Source: AWTP1-13 sp036280295
GTDB taxonomy: Bacteria; Pseudomonadota; Alphaproteobacteria; Rhizobiales; Hyphomicrobiaceae
NCBI GenBank assembly: GCA_036280295.1
Contig: DASURA010000330.1
Coordinates: forward strand, 1 to 27,500
DNA length: 27,500 nt
Direction of reading: 5' to 3'
In this document: positions 22,001 to 27,500 of the stretch, in pieces
How positions within the stretch are numbered: the first letter of the stretch is position 1
How the letters are laid out: each line of letters opens with the position of its first letter
Program-made: the position numbers and the translations under genes
Notes under the pieces: model-generated
What the model saw: only the letters and a program-made list of their open reading frames with translations
The model's database searches: none
What the model was told of the DNA's origin: nothing

Positions 22001-22364
22001 CGATCCCTCCTCGCAATGCCCGCCAGGCGAGCTGAAATCGGCCTTATTCTGGCAGCGCCGCGCCAGGCATCGCCTAACCAAAATCAAGGTGTCATCGGCT
22101 TCGACGCAAGCACATGGCGCGCCCTCAAGGGCGCCACCGGCTTGCCGGGATCGCGCCGGTCGGCGCTGCCGGCCCATCGCTTGCCCCGTGCCCTGCACGG
22201 CCCACGCGGTTGGCCTCCGGCCGCATGCGCCAAGGCTGCGCATCGGGCGGGTCAACTTGACTGAAATCAAAACCGCCGGCGGCTCCGATCTCTAAAGTTG
22301 ACTCTGAAAGTTGTATATTGGCGGGCGCACCAACGGCAGGATTGCAGCGGAGGCTGGCGACAGC
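22001..22364. other. Divergent intergenic region between DUF6455 and nnrS
   Basis: No gene is supported in these 364 bases. They contain a strong Fnr-type box with a -10 facing nnrS, and two direct AAAGTTG repeats (22294-22300 and 22307-22313, 13 bp apart) over the predicted start of transcription. The second runs into TGTATATT, which resembles one NsrR half-site. No clear promoter for the DUF6455 gene was found. Confidence 0.5.
22257..22298 (+). promoter_or_regulatory. Class II Fnr/Dnr-type promoter of nnrS
   Basis: TTGAC-TGAA-ATCAA at 22257-22270 is a full match to TTGAY-N4-RTCAA. TAAAGT at 22293-22298 is centred 32 bp downstream, the exact class II spacing. The predicted start is near 22305, 60 bp before the nnrS ATG. 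Confidence 0.5.
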
Positions 22365-23570
22365 ATGACGACCATGACGCGCGTGCGGAGCTGGCAGGGA
22401 CCCGCCATTTTCAGCTATGGCTTCCGGCCGTTTTTCCTGTTCGCAGCGCTGGATGCTGCCCTTGCGGTTGCGCTGTGGGTCCCCTGGTTCCTCGGCCTGG
22501 TGGAGGTGCCAAGCCTGCTCCCCCCCGTGGCCTGGCACGCGCACTCTCTGCTGTTCGGCTATGTCGCCGCCGTCGTCGCTGGCTTCCTGCTCACCGCCGT
22601 CCCGAATTGGACCGGCCGCCTGCCCGTTGCCGGCTGGCCGCTGGCCGGGCTGTTCTCGCTGTGGCTTGGCGGGCAGATCGCGATCCTGTGCTCCGCGCAC
22701 CTCGGCGCCTGGCTGACGGCGCTGGTCGCGCTCTCGTTCCTTTGCGTGCTGATGTCGCTGATGGCGCGCGAGATCGTGACGGCGCGCAATTGGCGCAACC
22801 TGCCGGTGCTTCTCGTCCTGGCCGTGCTTCTTATCGCGCAGGCGCTGTTCCATTGGGAGGTCGCCCGCTTCGGCCAGCCCGAGATCGCGCAAAGACTGGC
22901 GATTGGCGCCATCGTGACGCTGATCGCGCTGATCGGCGGGCGCATCGTCCCCAGCTTCACCACCAACTGGCTCAAGCGGGTCAATCCGGGCCGGCTGCCG
23001 CGGCCTCTGGGCAGGTTCGATGTCATCGCCCTGGTGGTCGGCATTGCCGCCTTCGCCGTCTGGATCGTGAGCGTCCGTCTTGCCGTGCCCGCCTGGCTCT
23101 GCGGCGGCCTGCTGCTGCTCGCCGGCCTGCTGCATCTCGCCAGGCAGGTGCGCTGGGTGCCGGAGCGCACCGGGCGCGAGCCGCTGCTGGTCATCCTCCA
23201 CATCGGCTATCTGTTCATCGGCGTCGGATTCCTGCTCACCGGCCTGGCAGAGCTGACGCACGGGCGGATCGCGGCGAGCGCCGGCATCCATGCCTGGACA
23301 GCGGGTGCCATCGGCACCATGACGCTTGCGGTGATGACGCGGGCGAGCCTCGGTCACACCGGGCGTGCGCTCACCGCCGGCCCGATGACAACCGCCATCT
23401 ACGCCGGCGTGATCCTGGCGGCCGTTCTCAGGATCGCCTCGGCCCTGGCACCGGAGCATACAACGGTGCTGATCCCCGCCGCCGGCATTGCCTGGGTCGC
23501 CGCCTTCCTCGGGTTCGCTGCAGTGTATGGGCCGATGCTTGCGCGGCCGCGCGCCGACCGCGCAGGTTGA
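22365..23570 (+). CDS. nnrS: NnrS family membrane protein
   Basis: This 401-residue protein has about 12 helices and is a heme- and copper-containing membrane protein in studied relatives, linked to resistance to NO. Typical NnrS features are FSYGFRPFFLFAALDAALAV, WHAHSLLFGYVAAVVAGFLLTAVPNWTGR (in pieces), GGRIVPSFTTNW, and HAWTAGAIGTMTLAVMTRASLGHTGR (in pieces). The histidines of HAH, HAW and GHTG are candidate metal ligands. The ATG at 22365 follows GGAGG at a rather long 11-bp spacing. It is monocistronic or leads into the 139-residue gene. The Fnr-type promoter upstream fits its known link to NnrR/Dnr regulons. Confidence 0.5.
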   Translation: MTTMTRVRSWQGPAIFSYGFRPFFLFAALDAALAVALWVPWFLGLVEVPSLLPPVAWHAHSLLFGYVAAVVAGFLLTAVPNWTGRLPVAGWPLAGLFSLWLGGQIAILCSAHLGAWLTALVALSFLCVLMSLMAREIVTARNWRNLPVLLVLAVLLIAQALFHWEVARFGQPEIAQRLAIGAIVTLIALIGGRIVPSFTTNWLKRVNPGRLPRPLGRFDVIALVVGIAAFAVWIVSVRLAVPAWLCGGLLLLAGLLHLARQVRWVPERTGREPLLVILHIGYLFIGVGFLLTGLAELTHGRIAASAGIHAWTAGAIGTMTLAVMTRASLGHTGRALTAGPMTTAIYAGVILAAVLRIASALAPEHTTVLIPAAGIAWVAAFLGFAAVYGPMLARPRADRAG

Positions 23571-23623
23571 CAGCGGTGCAGGCGCTGCTCGATCTCCGGC
23601 GGCGCGAGCGCATGCGTTGGCAT

Positions 23624-23637
23624 TTGCCTAATGTCAA
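23624..23637 (+). promoter_or_regulatory. Candidate Fnr-type box before the 139-residue gene
   Basis: TTGCC-TAAT-GTCAA matches TTGAY-N4-RTCAA at 9 of 10 positions. A poor -10 (TAAGAA, 23660-23665) lies at the class II distance. The next ATG is at 23732. Confidence 0.5.
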
Positions 23638-23731
23638 GACCGGACGCCGCTCTGAGAGGTAAGAAGCAGTTTGTCACCGCTCGCAGCCCCCTCAGCACGG
23701 GCGATGCTGTCGGTAACGAGGAGGACCGATC

Positions 23732-24151
23732 ATGCCCACCACGACCACACAAGTCGGCGAGCTTGTCTCCCGCCTGCGCGACGACCTGTCCACTGCGGAC
23801 ATCGATTGCGCGTGCCGGACCACGCTCGACACCGCGCTCACCCGCTTCTCGGCGATCGAGCGTCGGCGCCGCTTGTGCACGGCAATCGAGGACGCGCGCC
23901 GGCACCGGGATTGGATCGCGGCCCAGCTCGCCTTCCTCGCCGAACTCGACGACATCACGGAGCGCGAGAGCGACGGCACCGTCTTCGAGGAGATGGCAGT
24001 GCTGTTCGACGAGATCGCCGCGGCGGCAGGGGCGGCGGCGCGGGAGATCCGCGACGCGAGCGCTTCAGCCACTGAGACCTATCAGATTATTGACCACACC
24101 TACTGTGTCTGCAAGCGATGGATTTCTGGCTCAAACGCGCCAATCGCGTAG
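23732..24151 (+). CDS. 139-residue soluble hypothetical protein
   Basis: GAGGAGG stands just before the ATG. The protein looks all-helical, with VGELVSRLRDDLSTADIDC, LTRFSAIERRRRLCTAIEDARRHRDWIAAQLAFLAELDD (in pieces) and an Ala-rich helix FDEIAAAAGAAAREI, ending in TYCVCKRW with a CxC motif. It may form a helical bundle or coiled coil. No family is recognised. It is preceded by nnrS and a possible Fnr box and is convergent with usp, so an anaerobic role is possible but unproved. Confidence 0.5.
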   Translation: MPTTTTQVGELVSRLRDDLSTADIDCACRTTLDTALTRFSAIERRRRLCTAIEDARRHRDWIAAQLAFLAELDDITERESDGTVFEEMAVLFDEIAAAAGAAAREIRDASASATETYQIIDHTYCVCKRWISGSNAPIA

Positions 24152-24166
24152 CTGTTGCCGGTAACC

Positions 24167-24604
24167 TCAGCGGCAGATCAGCACCGGCACCGGGCTCATC
24201 GTCAGCACGCGGGTGGTCTGGCTGCCAAGGAGAAGCTTGGAGAGGCCGCGGCGTCCATGCGAGGCCATGACGATCAGGTCACACCCTTTCGACCTGGCGG
24301 TCTCGACGATGCCCTCGGCAGGAAAATCGGTGACATGCACCATGCCGCAGGCCAGCCCGATCTGCTGGGCTTGACTGTTGGCTTCGGCAAGGACGCGGTC
24401 GGCGCTCTCGCTGGCGGCCTTCTCGTAGGCCTCGATCGGGAACTGCAGGGCTGCCGGCTCTCCGCTCAGCATGACCGTCCACGGCTCGGTGGCTGTGACG
24501 GCTGTCACCTTGGCACCAAGCGCCTTGGCTAGCTCCAGTCCCGTCGTCACGGCGCGGCCGGCCAGCTCCGATCCGTCGGTCGCGATCAGGATGTGCGTGT
24601 ACAT
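24167..24604 (-). CDS. Universal stress protein (UspA family)
   Basis: This 145-residue single-domain Usp begins MYTHILIATDGSELAGRAV. The nucleotide-binding signature is present as VMASHGRRGLSKLLLGSQTTRVL (in pieces), i.e. G-x2-G-x9-G-S/T, so ATP binding is likely. HVTDFPAEGIVETARSKGCDLIV is also typical. CGGAGC precedes the ATG at a distance of about 8 bp. A perfect Fnr/FixK box lies 80 bp upstream; usp genes are known members of such regulons in Alphaproteobacteria. Role: survival under energy or oxygen limitation, inferred from family. Confidence 0.5.
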   Translation of the reverse strand: MYTHILIATDGSELAGRAVTTGLELAKALGAKVTAVTATEPWTVMLSGEPAALQFPIEAYEKAASESADRVLAEANSQAQQIGLACGMVHVTDFPAEGIVETARSKGCDLIVMASHGRRGLSKLLLGSQTTRVLTMSPVPVLICR

Positions 24605-24950
24605 CGATAGGCTCCGGCTCCTCGCTGCGCCGCCCGATAATTCGCGCGAGCGCCCAACTCATCGTCATGCTGGCCTGCCTCGCCTTGATGCGCGTCAAAA
24701 CACGCGGGAAAAGAAGATCTCCGGCCACGCAGGGCGCTGCCGCCGATTGGAAACGCCGGCTTCATGCTTAAGCTTCACTCTTAAGACGCGTCGTTGGAGA
24801 CGCATCCGTGACAACGCGCCATCTTCAGCCTGACTATTGGTCCAGACCGCGGTAACACTCGCTCGGGTTCTGCGCGATAGGACTACCCTCAAGGGATATA
24901 TGATAGCGATCCTGTCCCCGCGGGCGCAGGCAGTGCTGAAGGATAGCTGG
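24605..24950. other. Divergent intergenic region between usp and the L,D-transpeptidase gene
   Basis: This 346-base stretch holds one clear Fnr/FixK-type box and otherwise no gene I can support. Possible longer starts of the transpeptidase frame at 24837 and 24900 lack family similarity. No clear promoter for the transpeptidase was recognised. Confidence 0.5.
24685..24698 (-). promoter_or_regulatory. Fnr/FixK-type box before usp
   Basis: TTGAT-GCGC-GTCAA fully matches TTGAY-N4-RTCAA and is typical of FixK/Fnr sites in Alphaproteobacteria. Its centre is about 87 bp from the usp start codon, compatible with a class II promoter, although the -10 at that distance is poor. Confidence 0.5.
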
Positions 24951-26555
24951 ATGTCATGTCACCCTCGCCGCGTGCGTGGCGGACTCAAGATGGCGGCGTC
25001 GATCTGCACCGGCATCAGTCTGGCAACGATGTTTCCCGGCTGGCTGATCGACACCGCCGCGGCCAACAGCCGGCGCAACGGCAAGGCGGAGCGGGCGATG
25101 TTCACGCGCTCCTCGACCACGCCGGTGATGGCCGTCGTCTCCCTCAATCAACAGCGCGTGACCATCTACGACGCGGACGGCGTCCTGGCGCAAGCACCGG
25201 TCTCGACGGGCCAGACCGGCTACGAGACCCCTGCCGGCATTTATACCGTGCTGGAAAAAGAGGCGGAGCACTTCTCCAACCTCTACGACGACGCCTCCAT
25301 GCCGTTCATGCAGCGCCTCACCTGGTCGGGCATTGCCCTGCACGCGGGCATGCTTCCGGGCCATCCAGCCTCGCATGGCTGCATCCGCATGCCGCTCTCG
25401 TTCTCGGAGCGCCTGTTCGAGCGCACCAAGCTAGGCATGCGGGTCGTGATCGTGCGTGACGACATTACGCCTGCTGCATTCGCGCATCCGGCGTTGTTCC
25501 GGCCGCTATCGGGGCAGCAGGCGCTTGCACCTGCCGATGGCAAGGCGGCGGGCGCGGCACCGACGCGGCTCGCCGATGCCTCGCTGGCCGCGGGCGTGGC
25601 ATCGCCGATGATGCGCCCGCGCGTCAGCGTGCGGGCGGCGGCCGCCGCCAAGGTCGCAGCCGCCGCCACCGCGGCCAAGCAGGCGGAGGAGGCACGCCGG
25701 TCCGCGCGCAAGGCGACCATCGAGGCTGGTCGGGCCACCAAGGCCCTGCGGCGCGCAACCGCGATCCACGCCAGAGCGGAGCAGCAGTTGCGCCAAGCCG
25801 AGCAGTCGGCTGGCAGCCACGCGTCCGAGCGGTCGCAGGAGGCCAAGGCGGCGGCGCAGAGCGCCTTCGATGCCGCCCGCGTCCGACTCGAGCAGGTCAA
25901 GGCGGAGATGCAGCCCAAGATCGATCTGGCGGCGCAGATGCGCGAGCAGGCCAAGGAGGCATCGGCCGCAAGCACCGCAGCGCAGGACGAGGCCAAGGCG
26001 GCGGCGCGCAAGCTGTCTCCTGTGTCGGTATTCATCAGCCGGGCAACACAGAGGCTCTACGTCCGGCAAGCCCGTGAGCCGGTGTTCGACACGCCTGTCA
26101 CCATTGCCGATGCCGATCGGCCGATGGGCACCTACGTCTACTCGGCTCTGGCGTATACCGACGGCGAGACCGATCTGCGCTGGAACGTCGTATCGATGTA
26201 TGGCGCCCACAGCGGACCAGGTGCCAAGCGCAAACGCAATCGTCATGCCGGGGCCCTGCCGGCGGATCAGGCTGGCGCCAAGACGGCGCTCGACCGGATT
26301 GCCATTCCGCAGGAGGCTGCCGAGCGGATCTCGGAGCTGGTGGCTCCTGGCGCGTCGCTGATCGTATCGGACGAGAAGCTCAGCCGCGAGACCGGCAAGG
26401 CGACCGAGTTCATCGTCGTGATGAGCGGCGAGCCACAGGGCGGCATCAAGATCCGCCGCCGCTCGCCGCCGCCCGAGGTGCGCTATTACCGAGCGCGCCC
26501 ATCCTACGGCGGCGGCTCACCATTCGGATGGAGCGGCGGCGGGCCGTTCTGGTAG
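24951..26555 (+). CDS. Secreted L,D-transpeptidase with coiled coil and second YkuD-like region
   Basis: This 534-residue exported enzyme would make 3-3 cross-links or lipoprotein links in peptidoglycan. The signal region is RRVRGGLK followed by a hydrophobic stretch (AASICTGISLATMFPGWL). The YkuD domain (about 55-180) has the catalytic signature HPASHGCIRMP with Cys144, and an upstream His in ALHAGM. An Ala/Gln/Glu-rich coiled coil fills about 215-370. The last part (VFISRATQRLYVRQ, DRPMGTYVYSAL) resembles the start of another YkuD domain but has no SHGC motif. It ends in a Gly-Ser-Pro-rich tail (YGGGSPFGWSGGGPFW). The ATG at 24951 was chosen for the signal peptide; 24990 is an alternative. 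Convergent with the thiolase gene. Confidence 0.5.
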   Translation: MSCHPRRVRGGLKMAASICTGISLATMFPGWLIDTAAANSRRNGKAERAMFTRSSTTPVMAVVSLNQQRVTIYDADGVLAQAPVSTGQTGYETPAGIYTVLEKEAEHFSNLYDDASMPFMQRLTWSGIALHAGMLPGHPASHGCIRMPLSFSERLFERTKLGMRVVIVRDDITPAAFAHPALFRPLSGQQALAPADGKAAGAAPTRLADASLAAGVASPMMRPRVSVRAAAAAKVAAAATAAKQAEEARRSARKATIEAGRATKALRRATAIHARAEQQLRQAEQSAGSHASERSQEAKAAAQSAFDAARVRLEQVKAEMQPKIDLAAQMREQAKEASAASTAAQDEAKAAARKLSPVSVFISRATQRLYVRQAREPVFDTPVTIADADRPMGTYVYSALAYTDGETDLRWNVVSMYGAHSGPGAKRKRNRHAGALPADQAGAKTALDRIAIPQEAAERISELVAPGASLIVSDEKLSRETGKATEFIVVMSGEPQGGIKIRRRSPPPEVRYYRARPSYGGGSPFGWSGGGPFW

Positions 26556-26612
26556 CGCGACTCGTTCCCTCTCCCCGATTGCGGCGAGCGGGAGACCGCG
26601 CCGAGTTTGCGC

Positions 26613-27500
26613 TCACATCCGCTCCAGCACCACGGCGATGCCCTGGCCGACACCGATGCACATGGTGGCGAGGGCGTAGCGGCCGCCGCTGCGGTGCAGC
26701 TGGCGCGCCGCCGTCAACGCCAGACGCGCGCCCGAGGCACCAAGCGGATGTCCGACGGCAATAGCACCGCCGTTAGGATTGACGCGGTCGTCGTCGGCGG
26801 CAAGGCCGAAGCCCTTGAGGCACGCGAGCACCTGGGCCGCGAACGCCTCGTTGATCTCGATCACATCCATGTCCTTGAGCGTGAGGCCGGCCCGCTCCAG
26901 CGCCTTATTGGAGGCCGGCACCGGCCCGAAGCCCATGATGCGTGGCGGCACGCCGGCGACACCCGAGGCGACGATGCGGGCGATCGGCTGCACGCCCGCC
27001 TTCTCGCCGGCCTCCCGGCTGGCGATCACCAGCGCGGCGGCACCGTCATTGATGCCGGACGCGTTGCCGGCGGTCGTCACGCCTTCGGGATAGATCGCCT
27101 TCAGTCGTGCCAGGCTGTCGATGTTGGATTCAGGCCGCGGGTGCTCGTCCTCGCTGACCGTCACATCAGGCCTGCCACGGCCCTGGGGGATGGTAACCGG
27201 GCGGATCTCGCTCTGGAAGAAGCCGTCCTTGGCGGCCGTGGCGTACTTCTGCTGCGAGCCGAGGGCGAACACGTCGCAGTCCTCGCGCGTGATCTGATAG
27301 TCGCGGGCGAGGTTGTCGGAGGTCTGCGCCATGGTGTCGGCGCCGTACAGGCTCTCGATCTTCGGGTTCGGGAAGCGTGCCCCGAGCGAGGAGTCGAACA
27401 CCTTGAAGTCCTTGGAGAACGCCTGCTCGGCCTTGCCGACGACGAACGGCGAGCGGCTCATGCTCTCCACGCCGCCGGCGACGCAGATTTGGGCCTCGCC
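26613..27500 (-). CDS. Thiolase, 3-oxoadipyl-CoA/acetyl-CoA acyltransferase type, C-terminal 295 residues
   Basis: The frame enters from the right edge (GEAQICVAGGVESMSRSPFV) and ends at 26613. Thiolase marks are VESMSR, NASGINDGAAALV, INEAFAAQVLA, and the catalytic His in NPNGGAIAVGHPLGASGARL and Cys in MCIGVGQGIAVVLERM. The nucleophile Cys of the N-terminal domain lies outside the window. The ATMCIGVGQGIA ending and the segment GADTMAQTSDNLARDY are closest to PcaF/PaaJ-type 3-oxoadipyl-CoA thiolases of aromatic catabolism, but general acetyl-CoA acetyltransferases remain possible. No pathway partners are visible here. Confidence 0.5.
   Translation of the reverse strand, partial: GEAQICVAGGVESMSRSPFVVGKAEQAFSKDFKVFDSSLGARFPNPKIESLYGADTMAQTSDNLARDYQITREDCDVFALGSQQKYATAAKDGFFQSEIRPVTIPQGRGRPDVTVSEDEHPRPESNIDSLARLKAIYPEGVTTAGNASGINDGAAALVIASREAGEKAGVQPIARIVASGVAGVPPRIMGFGPVPASNKALERAGLTLKDMDVIEINEAFAAQVLACLKGFGLAADDDRVNPNGGAIAVGHPLGASGARLALTAARQLHRSGGRYALATMCIGVGQGIAVVLERM

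Noticed and set aside
22125..23459. 444-codon open frame on minus opposite nnrS
   Set aside because: Low-complexity Gln/Arg/Glu-rich shadow of a clear membrane protein gene on plus.
26556..26612. Rho-independent terminator between the transpeptidase and thiolase genes
   Set aside because: TCTCCC and GGGAGA can pair across the gap, but the stem is weak and no T-run follows on either strand.

Overview
This is a GC-rich chromosomal window with dense short-spaced operons, ATGA start/stop overlaps and GTG/TTG starts. The proteins read as those of a facultatively anaerobic, probably denitrifying alphaproteobacterium (Hyphomicrobiales/Rhodospirillales type). This rests on a ccoNOQP oxidase of alphaproteobacterial layout, a Dnr-like Crp/Fnr regulator, NsrR, NnrS, DUF2249/DUF6455/DUF6522 proteins and FixK/Fnr-type boxes. 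No rRNA, tRNA, CRISPR array, insertion sequence or integrase was seen.

Layout. (1) 1-4379, minus strand: a sigma-54 response regulator, its Cache/HAMP histidine kinase, and an oxalate/formate-type MFS transporter cut by the window edge. A near-perfect -24/-12 promoter and two dyads spaced 21 bp lie before the transporter, so the circuit can be read from the DNA. (2) 4736-10243, plus: cbb3 oxidase genes ccoN-O-Q-P, a 60-residue membrane peptide with an apparent CTG start, a DUF2189 membrane protein and a GntR/FCD regulator. A 37-codon leader ORF is coupled to ccoN. (3) 10218-16607: a nitrosative-stress/anaerobic module. NsrR and a DUF2249 protein are on minus. Divergently on plus run a DUF2249 protein, a 12-helix heme-copper/NnrS-like membrane protein, a tandem DUF2249 protein, an Nfu_N-DUF59 Fe-S fusion, a 79-residue protein, DUF6522 and Dnr. 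Two NsrR-like dyads sit between the divergent DUF2249 genes. (4) 16871-20975: a gene graveyard. It holds a frameshifted bacteriohemerythrin, a ubiD remnant fused to the tail of ubiX, a ubiU/ubiV-type remnant, an intact FTR1 iron permease, and an acyl carrier protein tail abutting a headless ketoacyl synthase. (5) 20992-24604: mogA and DUF6455 on minus, nnrS and an unknown protein on plus, a universal stress protein on minus. (6) 24951-27500: a large L,D-transpeptidase and the C-terminal part of a 3-oxoadipyl-CoA-type thiolase.

How it fits together. The theme is life at low oxygen with nitrogen oxides: a high-affinity oxidase, NO-sensing regulators, Fe-S maintenance, hemerythrin, NnrS and molybdenum cofactor insertion. 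TTGAY-N4-RTCAA boxes stand before the hemerythrin, nnrS and usp genes, with weaker ones before dnr, the unknown protein and FTR1. This suggests one Fnr-family regulon, plausibly served by the local Dnr. The decayed ubiD/ubiX/ubiU/ubiV pieces suggest a once-complete oxygen-independent ubiquinone locus that has been lost here or moved elsewhere. The most system-like undescribed part is the NsrR-DUF2249-Nfu/DUF59-Dnr operon. All calls are by reading the sequence; no database search was possible.
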